From positions 45,139,642 to 45,203,641 of the forward strand of contig CAMZMU010000080.1 in the NCBI GenBank assembly GCA_947311845.1: a stretch of DNA of 64,000 nucleotides. The letters run 5' to 3'. Below, piece by piece: positions 22,753-34,312 of the stretch; the first letter of the stretch is position 1; each line of letters begins with the position of its first letter. This DNA is from Poa pratensis. Taxonomy: Eukaryota; Streptophyta; Magnoliopsida; Poales; Poaceae. Made by a program: the position numbers and the translations under genes. The notes below the pieces were generated by a model. It worked only from the letters and a program-made list of their open reading frames with translations, did no database searches and was not told where the DNA came from.

Positions 22753-24071
22753 GATGTAGCTCTAGCTTATTGCGCAACGGTTGACGCACAATCTTATTTT
22801 AATCGTGCCATGTAATCTAGATACAGCAATTAAACATGATGCACAATGAATGAAATTTTAGTCTTATCTCTAGTAAGCAGAATAACTAAATATGTGGCCA
22901 GAGATTATTTCTAAGAAAGATCATCTCTTAGCTAATAGTTGAAGATCCTTTTTTTTTCATTTCCTCCTCTTCCAACTCAGCAATTATCGTGTGTGGCGAG
23001 GCTAAGATATCACCATTGTACATACCCTTATCCTGCTCCAGGAGAATGGTAGGGTGTTCTAGTGGCAGATTTTGACAACTACTAGGATATCGAGCCTAGC
23101 TAGTCGCAGAGCAAAGAATGGACCTCAGGAATCTGTCTCACTACTCCCTAACAAAGCGATTTTACAGAGTAGAGATTTCTGGCTCAAGATCACCAGTGCT
23201 CCCTCTCCTTCAAAAAATAAAAAAATTAAAGACTTTCAAAAAAAATCTGAAATGAATACTACATGTTCTCCATGATATATGCCACACGCGTGCAAAATTA
23301 AAATGCAAAATACTTTGCATTTTGTGCTACACAACAATGATAAATGTACAGATCCGAGTATAGTTAACAATGCATAATTTCAAATCTCCATATTTTGTTA
23401 TTTTTGTATAGCGCATGATATAAATAATTTCGCATTGCAATTTTGCACTCTTGTAGTTTACACCATTGATAACATGCAGATTTTTTTAGATTTGTTTAAA
23501 ACATTTAATTATAAGTTTTGAAATATTAAAATAGTGGGACCACTGACGCTCGGGAGACAAAATGACTTTTCAGATTACAAGTTTATATACGTACGTTTTG
23601 GCATTCTTTCGCTCCAAAAATATGTTTTTTTGATTTTTTTTAATAAAAAACGAGCTCACTAGTGGTGCATCAACGAGTTTTTCGTCAAGGAGAGCGGATT
23701 TGTGGCACTGAGCTCACTGGAGGTCAGCATAAAAGAAAATGAAAATGGTAATTTGAAGTTTCAACAAAAATCTAATATTTTGAATGTGAATACGTATACT
23801 ATATATTTGTGGAAGTTTAGGGATAAAGGAGTTTTATTTTGGGTTGTAAAATAATAACAAATTTGTGTGTGTATGAAATGAGTAAAAACCTCTTTTATTT
23901 ACCTCAAAATTTGTATTGTTTGTGTAAATTTCTGGCGTACATAGTAAATATGTAAATGTTATACTTGTTGGCACATTTTTTTACCCAAAAATATGGTTTC
24001 TGAATTTTTTATGAAAACAATTACTCACTCGTACGTGCTTGGGTGCATCAACGAGTTTTCCGTCAAGAAGC
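22753..24071. other. AT-rich intergenic DNA with a diverged ~375-bp direct duplication
   Basis: No gene seen. The phrase GGTGCATCAACGAGTTTT(T/C)CGTCAAG occurs at about 23666 and again at about 24041. Each copy is preceded by AAAAATATG plus T-rich sequence, so roughly 375 bp seem to be duplicated in tandem and have since diverged. Confidence 0.45.
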
Positions 24072-24164
24072 TACTCCCTCCGATCCGCACTAATTGTCGC
24101 TGAATCGATGTATCTAACACTAAAATACATCGATTCGGCGACAATTAATATGGATCAGAGAGTA
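24072..24164. mobile_element. Stowaway MITE (Tc1/mariner type), 89 bp
   Basis: TA duplication at 24072-24073 and 24163-24164. The left end is CTCCCTCCGATCCGCACTAA, the canonical Stowaway opening; the right end is its imperfect inverse (TTAATATGGATCAGAGAG). The centre can also pair (CGATGTATC...AATACATCG), so the whole element folds into one hairpin. It is non-coding and would be mobilised by a mariner transposase in trans. Confidence 0.9.
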
Positions 24165-24189
24165 CTATAAACTGGCTTCATTGAGGCCC

Positions 24190-24330
24190 AACCTGTACCG
24201 GACTTGGATAGCCGATCTAGTGCTATCATTCTTGCCGATGAAGGAGATAAAGCCCACGCGATGGACTGCTTCTATGACCAGCTCATCGGCTACTCCCGGG
24301 AGCGTGGTTTCTCCCTCAGCCTCAATTTTC
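24190..24330 (+). pseudogene. LINE ORF2 scrap (upstream of reverse transcriptase)
   Basis: The frame contains AIILADEGDKAHAMDCFYDQ followed by LIGYSRERGFSLSLNFLGL. This resembles the linker between endonuclease and reverse transcriptase of grass L1-type LINEs (pattern ...L..h.DKA.A....F..ilG......s.nL..LGL). Similarity ends near 24330. It is too short for a firm family call. Confidence 0.4.
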
Positions 24331-24425
24331 TAGGATTACTGGGACGACGTCAAGTAGCGAAGCGCGGCGATAGTCTATGTCGGGCCGGACGTGGACTAAT
24401 GGCACATGGAGACAACCGCACCTGA

Positions 24426-25728
24426 TATACGGATTGTTTTTAGAAAATTCAAAAATGTTCGAAAAATTCTGAAATTTTTACGCTCAAAGATTACCGAGTA
24501 TTCTACTCGTGTAAATAATTTGGTCGCGGAATATTTTGCGTTGACTTCTGGGCAAAAAAGACAAATCTCTAACGAATATAGCGTGTATATAGCGTCATTT
24601 TTGGCAAATCTTTAACCCAGCTTGATAATAATTGCCCGACTGAAAGTTTCGGAATTTTTAAACTTTTTAAAATTATCAAATTATTTTAAATATCGGGTGC
24701 GGGCGTACACGAGAAGCACTACATCGGGCCTGGGTACGTACGTGAACGGAGGCAGCCAAACAAGATGCTCTTGGCAGCGTGCAGTGTGGCTAGATACTGA
24801 CTCGTTTGTTAAGCCTGGCTCGTCATGGGTCGCACAGAGCGAGGCACAGCAGTGTTACTACCTCGCGCGCACAGCCTCGTCCAGGAACGGATCATGATTA
24901 CTGTGCCCATGATGCTGGTCAAGCAAGTCGGCAGCGAGTCGGCGTCACCGCGCTCACTCTCGCACGGCTGCACCACACACAGACACACTAGACACCACGG
25001 GCCGCCCACGTCTTGCCTCTGCTGCCGCCAAATACCGCTTTTTCGACACGGTTTCGCGCTGGCCGGTTACGTTACGTGGGAAAACGAATCTGCTCGAGTC
25101 GTCGACATGGTACTGGCTGGACGCTGCTGCATGCAAGGCTAGCAAGCAGTGTCACCGCGTGACATAACTCATGGCCGTGTTTAAGTATAACGTATAGTAG
25201 ATCGGTCCGCTGACGGCTGACCGACCTTACGGGTTGACGGACGTCATTATCAGCTCGCGGCCACACGCTACTACTGCACGACCACGACCTCTCGTCAACA
25301 AAACTGGACCTCTTGCCAGTTGCCAGTTGCCATTTTTTTGAAAAAATCGAAAATGACATTTTTTTAGTTTTCAAAATAGCGAAAAATCATGGATGTAGCT
25401 AGTGTCGAGATTTCCAATCGTGCAAAATTTTACCTTAAATTTCGTTGTATTTTGGGCTCGTTGGAAAATTTTAAAACTGTGTATTATTCACCACCCAGAT
25501 CCACAAATTATTGTTTTTTATGCAACCCAAAATATAATGAATTTGGAGTTAAAAATTTGCACGATGGTAGATCTCAATAATTTGTACATACTGATTTTTT
25601 TCTCGATTTTTGGAAACATAAAAATATCGATTTCGGTTTTTTTTTCAAAACGAGCTCCATGTAGCCCAGGCTCTAAAATAGGTTTGTGGTGCATGCACGC
25701 GCGATACATGAAAACGTAAACCTGCCGA
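24426..25728. other. anonymous intergenic sequence
   Basis: AT-rich blocks (24430-24700, 25330-25660) surround a GC-richer stretch (24700-25300). Several short overlapping frames exist on both strands, none with a recognised motif. I see no gene. Confidence 0.4.
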
Positions 25729-26463
25729 CTACACCCCAGAATGCCGAGGGTAACCAAAAACCGTTGTCAAATAGAAAGCCCTCGACATATATACACCATG
25801 TGCCGAGGGCTTGCCTACCGTGCCCGTGGGCATGCATATAGGACTTAACGCCGAGGGCTGCCGTTTGCGTACAAGCAGCCGCGACATATGTGCCTGCCAC
25901 GTGTCCCTATCATTCGCAAACTTGACGGAGCTAAACGCCGCCTAGGGGTATGCCGATGGCCACGTCGGGGGTCCTCGGCATATAGGTATGCTGATGGTGG
26001 CCCTCGGTATATACCTTTTTTATTTTCTATTTCTGTTTACTTATTTATGATTGCTTTTGAATATTTTTTCATTCTACTTTTCTATGACTATATCATATAA
26101 AATTACATAAGAACAACTAAATTAAAATTTCATCAGTGTACCCCTTTTCGTGTCGGAAGTGGTAGACTGAGGGGCCCAAAGGTCAGGGTTTATTCCCTGT
26201 GAGGGCTTTGGAGCATCGGAATCCCACCAAAATTTCCACATGATCTTAACATATGTATACAAGTGTGATCGGCTTCGCCCCTTTTTTACCGAGAGTATTG
26301 TTTGCCGACGGCCAAAAACAACCGTCTTGTATGCCGAAAGCTTTCAATATGCCGATGGGTTTCGGGTAGCTGCCGAGGAAGAATAAACCAACAGATGCCC
26401 TCGGCATACACCTGTGCCGAAGGTTTTCGGCCATCGGCAACTATATATGGTTTTCCTATAGTG
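25729..26463. mobile_element. non-autonomous CACTA (En/Spm, Caspar-like) element
   Basis: The right end is CCTATAGTG (26455-26463), the inverse of CACTATAGG. Both flanks are packed with CACTA-type subterminal motifs in both orientations: TGCCGAGGG at 25742, 25801 and 25850, CCCTCGGCATA at 26398, and TGCCGATGG and CCATCGGCA near the right end. The left end (ACTACACCCCAGAATGCCG at 25730) is imperfect and no 3-bp TSD matches, so the left terminus may be damaged. It has no transposase; the middle 250 bp is AT-rich. Confidence 0.75.
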
Positions 26464-27756
26464 AGGGTACTGCCTGCCTCCCTCCGTTGACGACCTAAAA
26501 AGGTGTACTACTCGATTTGGACATATACATAGAAGTCTTTCTACCGCGTGATCGATCAGATTTTGATTGGTTTCTCTGGAAGTAGTAGTACTCAACGGAA
26601 ATGATGAAAGCGTGTGCATACGTGTTGTTGGCTGCTTGCCAAAACTTCACTTTTACCTCGCGTCGTGATCGAAAAGAGCGTCCTGGTCGAAACAGTAAAG
26701 TAAAGAAGGGAACACGCGTGGCTACTTGTGCAAGGTGTGACTGAAACTGTGAAACAACCACCGTGTCCGGCGTCGTGGCCACATGATTTTATGTTGCCCG
26801 GGGGACGCCGGACACGGTAGGTTACCTGCACGCACCACAAAATCTCACCATGGCTGCAGCCCACTTTACAAATAACGAGGTAATTAAACTGTATTTTCAC
26901 GAAATTATGTGTCTGGATAACAGCTTAATTAGAGCTTGAAATGAACTACTGGAAAGACTAAATGATTATAGAAATTGATTAATATCTCTAACGATAAAAA
27001 AAACATGGGGATAAAAAAACGCTAACTCAGCACGGCACTGACCAAATTTGCCGACAAGAGACGTGATAGCTTCCCAGCTAGCGCTGTGTACGAATGCAAC
27101 TGATGACGGAAGAACGTTAGGCCGGCGACCTAGTAGTTTTATCAGCCTCGGTCATCTTATTATTCTTCCGTGTCACTGTACGAAACATCGTAGCAAGCTA
27201 CGCGGAAAAGGTCTTGGCCGGCCATGCCCATAACGCCAAAACCTCTTGTCATCAACATTAATTTAGGTCGCCACTTCGGAAGATTCCCAAAGACCCTCTT
27301 AAAGACGCGTATGGCCGCCGGGCAGATTTTGCATTTATATTTTCCAAGTGTTGGTCATATATTTGGGGCCGAGTGCATCATTCCCGTCGTCGTTTTTGTC
27401 ACAATCAAGAGGTGGCTGTTGATGAATAGATCTGAAACTTCAGTATGAATGATGACTTCTTTCTTTCAGAAGAAAAGTATATGATGGATATTTAGCTAAT
27501 GACTCCAAAAATATGTGGCTAGTCCATAAATTCTTATTAATTGGTCAAACTGGCCTTTCATGCACACTATGTGATTTGAACGAGCCAGTTGTCGGTTGTA
27601 AAGCCTCTTGCAAATGCCTAGAAAAGGTGGTGGGGTTGCCTACCTTCGAAATCGCGAATAATGCTGACATGCGAAATGGCTAGATGCACCATATATAGTT
27701 GGAATGACATGGTAACCTTTTATAGTTCTGACAGTGAGAGCGTGATCAATCATGCT
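26464..27756. other. anonymous intergenic sequence
   Basis: No gene, RNA or element end recognised. Short frames (26495-26782 minus, 26592-26900 minus) overlap each other and lack motifs. Confidence 0.4.
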
Positions 27757-28040
27757 TAGCAAAATCTAGAAACTAAACAAACATACTTATTGTAAATAAC
27801 TATACCTAGAACTGAATAATGCTTAAAAAATAGAATCTAAACAAAACATATTTACACTAAATATCTACAACTAGAACTGGATAATGCTTAAAAAAATAGA
27901 ATCTAAACATAACATGTTTACAGGAAATATCTACAATGCTTAGCAATATCTAGAACCCAAACAAAACATATTTACTGTAAATAACTACAATTAGAACTCG
28001 CATACAATGCTTATTAAAATTTAGAATCTAAAGAAAGTTT
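27757..28040. repeat. AT-rich short tandem array, unit ~70 bp
   Basis: Four to five diverged units with the core AACAAAACATATTTACTGTA, AATAACTACAATTAGAACT and AATGCTTAAAAAATAGAATC. Spacing is roughly 60-75 bp with truncated units between. Function unknown. Confidence 0.6.
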
Positions 28041-29449
28041 ATTTAGAACCAAATCACTGTAAAGGAAAATAAGAACCTAATTAATGCTAAACTAATCTCA
28101 CCAGCGACGGAGCTAGCGGCCTCCTTCAGTGGTGTCGCCGCCTCTGACCCCTGGTTAGATCTGGTGATAGAGTTAAAAGAGGGTTACGCGGCCCAGAGGT
28201 CGGACTCGAACACCACCTCCTCAGTGCATTAGATCTGGTACTCAGTGGGGGCCGCCTCCAGATCAGAATCGTGCTTACAACGCATTGGGTTGTCCCGTTC
28301 GAACTCGCCCGAGCTTGAGCTCCCGATCATCGTGTTTCTCGTCCAATGATGTCAAGGAGGACGACACTCCTAGCCAGTGATCGAGGAGGGTAGCCGCGAT
28401 ACGCGACAGCGGCTCCCGGATGCGGACAAGGATGGCCGATGCAGCGCCGTTGAGCCCAGCCAATGTTTATGCTCCATTTCCGGCAGGCACTGAGGTGTCG
28501 GCCACCGCCGTGGCCGCGAGCACCGCTTCTAGATGAGCCAGGAGTGGAGGCCATCAGCGAGACTGAGACAAGTGTGAGAGAGAATATGGAAATTTCCATT
28601 TGCGATGAGCAATTATCGGCAACGCAGGCTTCCATGGAACCATTGCTAATGTGGTCGGCCCGTCATTGGCCTAGTGCTGGAACCGTCTATGGCTACGCAC
28701 AATTTTTTTAACTGTGGCCTCTTCGCTGTTGTCGTCGTATGGGGATTTCCTTAGCGTCATTCTGTATTAGTGTCATTGTCTCGTTGTGCTTCAACTTCAA
28801 TAAAAATGACCGTGTGCATCAATTTGATGCAGAGACACGACCTTACAACCACCTACTCAGGAAACAGTTAGGTTTGGTTGTGCAGGACATGGTTGAAGCT
28901 ACCACACAAATGTCATATCATTTTCTACCAATATACAAGTAGGCCTTATTTTCTATAGGTTCTCAACAAGGCTTTGTACTAGATTCACATGTGGTCTTAC
29001 CTTTTCCAAGCCGACCAATGGTTCTTATGGATACGGGATGCACTCGGTTGATGGCGGACGTTCGAGTTTTCTTCAGAGAGGGTGGTTGGCTACATGCTTA
29101 GTGTTACTATCTTTGTTTGGCTCATTTTTGTGTTTACGTTGTGTGATCCGTGAAGTGTGGACGGATTATGACTGTTACTGGCACTTTATCTGAAAATTTT
29201 GCAATAAAAGGTTGTGTGCATCGATTCGATGTAGAGGCCGGGGCTTTGCTCCATCTTCAGAAAGAAAAGAGACTCTTATAATATGATCCCTTAGTAGAAC
29301 TCCTTTGCCACCTAAATGGACTCCACTGACTTTGAGAGTGGAGGAGTAGCTTTTTCCAAGAATTTATCTTGGAAGTTTTATGCATCAGTTTGGGTAAGTG
29401 AGGGAAACCAAACAATTGAGTAGGAGGGCCATGTACTTTGAAGGATATA
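28041..29449. other. anonymous region holding two copies of a LINE-like 3' tail
   Basis: 28080-28730 is GC-richer with short frames (28463-28711 plus, 28275-28463 minus), none recognised. The tail-like phrase AATAAAA...GTGTGCATCaATTtGATGcAGAG occurs at about 28798-28838. It recurs as AATAAAAGG...GTGTGCATCGATTCGATGTAGAGGCCGGGG at about 29202-29246 (quoted in parts). Such sequence ends many grass LINE-type transcripts. Target-site duplications are not obvious. Confidence 0.4.
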
Positions 29450-31100
29450 CTAGTGGAATTTGGCGTGCCGTCACGGCACGCCCTTGATGCTTTTTTTTCT
29501 GCAGTATATATATATTTTTTTAACCAAAATGTTAGCTAAATTGGTATGTTGGAACATGTTTTTATTTTGTCATGAATAGATAGCATTTTTTTATGAGTAT
29601 TATTGTCATATTTTGTGAGTTTTTTGTGATTTTTTTGTACGATGTCAGAAATGTTGGTGAAATTGAAATGTTGAAATATATTTGTAATTCGCTATAAGTA
29701 TGTTGCGGTTATTTTTTGGGAGCATTCTTGTCATATTTTGTGGAATATCAGGAAAAGTCGCTAAAATGTTGGCGAAATTACAATTTGCAAACATGTTTTT
29801 TATTTTGTTATGAGTAGATAGTAATTCGTTCGAAAATTTCTTATATATTTGTAGAATATTCAAATATTTAGATAGTTGAATTTAGTGCGGCGACACGACG
29901 CGCCTTTGTTGAGGATATGTTATAATAATTTGTTTGTTTCTTTGTTTGCAGTATATATATTGTAAGGGAATGTGGTTGTTCTAATTTGTATAATGTAGTT
30001 AGGTGGAATTCAATTTGGAAGCAATCCATAATTAGAGTAGACGTGTTTGTATTTTCTGAAAACATTCATGTAAACAATATTTTTTTAAATGTAACTACAT
30101 AATTAGAGGGATCTAAGTTATATTACTTGCAAATATGTTAGCAAATTTGAATGGTTGAATATGGTTTTATGTTGCCATTATGTTCATACGAACCACCATA
30201 ATTAGAGAGAATATATTCTGGTTATGTCTAAATATTATGTGTTATTTCGCCGTAAATATGTGATTTAGCTTGTTGGTTAGAGGAAATATGTTATGTTAAC
30301 ATCTATTAAATTGAATCAATCTTTAGAGGAAACAAATTTTTGATTTCTTTAAATGTGAATGGAATGAAGCATTATTTAAATTTGACTACATAATTAGAGA
30401 GAGTTAAGTTCAAGTTGAACATTTATTAAATTGAACCACATAATTGAAGGAAGTTCAGTAATATTGTTTGTAAATATTAATTTAGTTGAGTTGGTATGAT
30501 ATGGTTGTGTTTTGTGTTAAATATTTAATTGAAATCAATAATTGGAGGGAATAAATTGTTTGAGTGCTTATTAATTTCAATTTAAAATCAAGCCATAATT
30601 AAAGAAAATGGTTAACTATGCTTTTTTTTCTGTAAGTATGTAATTAGTAGGAATGCACATTTTTGGATTTGATTCTACAATTAGGGAAAATCTATTTATA
30701 TTGTATCTAAATATTAACCAAATTTGAATGTTCAAATATGTTTGTATTTTACCATAAATAGTTAGTATTTTTTTTCTGTTTTTATAGTTTTTAAAAAATA
30801 TAAAAATATTTAGCAAGCTGGAATGTTCAAAATATTTATATTGTGTTATGAATGTTTAAATGTAATTAGAGAAAATGCATTCGAATTATCTTGAAATACT
30901 TTCAAATTCGAATGTTTAAATGCGGTTGTATTTTGCCATAGATATCTAATGTAGTTACGTAATTAGAGGAAATGCATTATGTGTTTGGAAGGATTCGTTT
31001 TTTTTGGAATTTTCAAATTTGTATGATGTGGCTATGTGGTGGAATTGAAATGTTGAAAATGTCTACATTTTGAAGTTTTGCAGATCTGAAAATTGTTGAA

Positions 31101-32026
31101 GCTGTATTTCGGAAGGTACGAAAGTTTTTCGGGGGAAAAAAAACAGGGGAAATGTGGTGAATTTCAATTTTTGGAAATGTCCACATTTTCAAGTTATAGT
31201 GGTTGCGGAATTAGGAGACTTGGAAGTCATATGACACTATGAAAATATTGATACTTGTAATTTGAGCTGGAATGGTGAAATATGATTGCTTTTCTCATAA
31301 AATTGTGCACATGTAGGGCAATTTGAATTGTTCGAATTTATTTGTCTTTTGTGGAAATAGGTGATCCTTTTTTTTTAATATTTTCATATATTTTTTTATA
31401 TTTTGCGATGGGTATTTATAGTATTTTTTTTCTGTTGGTTCTACTCTTTTATTACAGGAATTGAAAGAAGCTTGCAGGCAAAAATTGACAATTTTTTTTG
31501 GTGGATATAGTCGAAGCTACTGATTTCGCGGCATTCAGTAGTTTCGCAAAATGGTTCAAAAGCTGCATTTCGGAAGGTACAAAGTTTTTCGGGGGAAAAA
31601 AAACCAGGGGAAATGTGGTGAATTTCAATTTTTGGAAATGTCCACATTTTCAAGTTATAGTGGTTGCGGAATCAGGAGACTTGGAAGTCATATGACACTA
31701 TGAAAATATTGATACTTGTAATTTTAGCTGGAATGGTGAAATATGATTGTTTTTCTCATAAAATTGTGCACATGTAGGGCAATTTGAATTGTTCAAATTT
31801 ATTTGTCTTTGTGGAAAATAGGTGATCTTTTTTTTTTCCTCTAATTTTTCATATATTTTTTTATATTTTGGCGATGGGTATTTAAAGTATTTTTTTTTCT
31901 GTTGGTTCTACTCTTTTATTACAGGAATTGAAAGAAGCTTGCAGGTAAAAATTGACAATTTTTTCTGGTGGATATAGTCGAAGCTACTGATTTCGCGGCA
32001 TTCAGTAGTTTCGCAAAATGGTTTAA
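31101..32026. repeat. tandem duplication, unit 461 bp
   Basis: Unit 1 is 31101-31561 and unit 2 is 31562 to about 32026. Both run from GCTG(T/C)ATTTCGGAAGGTAC to TTTCGCAAAATGGTT. Differences by eye are few (some single-base changes and homopolymer length changes), so the duplication looks recent. Both units are non-coding. Confidence 0.9.
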
Positions 32027-32263
32027 ATATCGTAAAACAATATGTATAAAGTGTTTTAAATTATGTAAATCATGTTATATTTAAGCTCATGGTCTAAATT
32101 TGTTTTAGCAAGTTGAATTTTATCATTCGTTGCATGTATTTTTGTTGAGATTTGTGATATATTTTGTCGTAATATTTCGGAATTTGTATTTGTGAGCATG
32201 TTCCTATATCTTAGAGCTTTTTGTTTTTTTATGAGCAATTTCAAATGTTAAAATTTTTCTTTT

Positions 32264-33009
32264 TCATCTGCTTTCCGTGATTTTTGATGTAGTTAAATTC
32301 GTATGCAAGTAAGTAGTATTCCAATTAATTTGCAAATAAGTAGTACAAATAAGTAATACATTTAATCTCGTGGGCAATTTTAAATGTTCAGATGTATTTC
32401 ATTTTGTTCGTGTTTTTTGATGTATTCAATTTTTTTTTTTGAAGTAAGTAGCAATTTTTTTTTTCTTGGAACTAAGTACTACAAATAAGTAATAATTTTT
32501 TCTGTTTTATTGAAATGAGTCTGAAGATGGAAAATACAGGAAATATCTGCCATTTTTTTTTATGTGAACAGGTGTAATTTTTTTTTTTTTGTGGGAAAAG
32601 GAAAGTAGGGAAAAAAAAGGAGGGAAAAAAATAAAAGATGTTCGAATGTGTTTTTTTTTATCTGCTTTCCGTGAATTTTGATGTAGTTCAATCCGTTTGC
32701 AAGTAAGTAGTGTTCCATTTTTTTTTTTTTTGCAAATAAGTAATACATTTAATCTCGTGGTCAATTTCAAATGTTCAATTTTTTTTTTCCTGCGAATTTT
32801 GATGTATTCAAATTATTTGGAAGTAAGTAGCATTTTTTTTCTTGGAGCTAAGTACTACAAATAAGTAGTAGTTTTTTTTTGTTTTTGAAATGAGTTTGAA
32901 GATGGAAATACGGGAAATATCTGTATTTTTTCTTGTATTTGAACAGGCGTAATAATAATTATTTTTTTTTGTGGGAAAAGGAAAGTAGAAAAAAAGGGAG
33001 AGAAAAAAA
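32264..33009. repeat. second tandem duplication, unit ~375 bp, more diverged
   Basis: Both halves contain ATCTGCTTTCCGTGA, GATGTAGTT, GCAAGTAAGTAGT, AATACATTTAATCTCGTGG, AGTACTACAAATAAGTA and GTGGGAAAAGGAAAGTAG in the same order. Long A and T runs vary between the copies. No coding potential. Confidence 0.8.
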
Positions 33010-34312
33010 AATGGGCCGCTCGAGCCGCGCACCAGCCGGCCAGGCCTAGCAGCGGCCCAGTTAGCCATCCCAGGCCCACGGGGACGTCAGCATGACGTCA
33101 CCCATGGCCGGGATGTGGCAGCACACTGGCGCGGCGGCGACCGCGTCGCCGGCGACGCGTCACTGCGCCCTGGGACGCGAGCGTGCGTGCATCGGCTGCG
33201 CGCCGTCGCGGCGAGTCTGTAGACGGCGGCGCCGCCCATTTTGGGTCGCCGGAGCGGCCGCGGCGGCGGGCGGAGGCGGCGGAGGATGGCGGGATCGTCC
33301 GCGGCGATTACGGCGCCCAGGCGGCGTCCGGGACGCGAGAAGCGGCGAGGAGGTGCGGGAGCCGACGGCGGACCTAGCAGTGGTCGTCGATCTGGACGGC
33401 GAGCGCAGGAGCGGCGAGGACGCGCGGCGGCGGCGGTGGCGGCGTGCGGCCGCGGAGGAGAGAGGTGGGGGATTGTGGCGTTTTACAAAAAAGAACCCAA
33501 ACTTTTACGTAATTGCAAATAGGTCCCTCTCGCCGGTTTTTCTGAGAAGCACATGGAATTTCCGCCCCCCCCACGTGCTTCTTCGCAAAAAAACCCGGCG
33601 CGCTGGGTCACTGACGCGCGGGCCCCACCGCGACTGTAGCCGACTGTAGCTAGCTACAGTGCTAGCTACATTACCGTGGCGCGGAGGGGCCGCGATTTTG
33701 GCCTCTCTTAATACAATCGATGATATAACGTGCTTTTCCAAAAAGCTGGCCTGCTTTCCTAATAGTACGATGGCCATTCTCTTTCATAAAGGGACCTTTT
33801 GGTCACCACAAAAGGTTTTTTTCTCCCAGCTGTGGGAAACAAACGCACCCACAGACTCAAAAGTTGCATTGTTTGGCTCCAAAGTTTCAGCACTACCAAC
33901 TTGTGGTAGTATCTCCTTTTTTAAAACTGAAAGGAACACTTTAATTATCTGTTACTAGTGCCTTATCTTCTTGGTAAATGTGTAAAAGGCACCTGAAGTG
34001 ATGACAAGTAAAAAGTTTGCGGGTGGAAAGACGAACTGACTGACTGAAAGTAAGAAGGAAAGCATGCAACACACCAGCTGCCTGCCGACGGGATCTATTG
34101 GAGTGTTCACATGTAAAGTTATCTTGATTTTCAGAATTCAGAGTAACATGATGTCAGCAAACCACTTCGTTTCTTTCATCCGAAGTCTTCTCAGTTCCAT
34201 GGCATGTGTGCGAGTGTAGTGTAACCACACAAAAATGATGAAAAAAGAAAATTCAATGGAAGCCATGTTTACTAATGAAGTCCGGAAGCTCCATTTCTTT
34301 TATCGGTGGTAG
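33010..34312. other. GC-rich block (33010-33700) then anonymous DNA
   Basis: An abrupt switch from about 25% to high GC at 33010. The GC block has overlapping frames on all strands (33092-33649 plus is the longest) with Arg/Gly/Ala bias and no motif, so no gene is called. It ends in repeat-like sequence around CTGTAGCTAGCTACAGTGCTA (palindromic core TAGCTAGCTA, 33648-33657). 33700-34312 has no recognised feature. Confidence 0.4.

Larger units (their letters stand above)
29450..33009 (-). mobile_element. very AT-rich block, possible Helitron with 3' end at 29450
   Basis: After a host A (29449) the plus strand reads CTAG, eight bases, then an almost perfect 10+10 hairpin (GGCGTGCCGT, C, ACGGCACGCC; 29462-29482). 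In reverse this has the structure of a Helitron 3' terminus: stem-loop, short spacer, CTAG. No matching 5' TC end has been found, so the extent and even the identity are uncertain. The block is A/T-rich with no gene and contains two tandem duplications, listed separately. Confidence 0.35.

Noticed and set aside
24204..24425. 73-codon gene
   Set aside because: Only the first half resembles LINE ORF2; the rest is out-of-family sequence, so it was kept as a LINE scrap.
27757..28040. CRISPR-like regular repeats
   Set aside because: Plant-like AT-rich tandem units without constant spacers or cas genes; ordinary degenerate tandem repeats.
33092..33649. 185-codon plus-strand frame in a GC-rich block
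   Set aside because: All six frames are open here because of GC bias. The product is Arg/Gly/Ala-rich with no motif, and repeat-like sequence follows.
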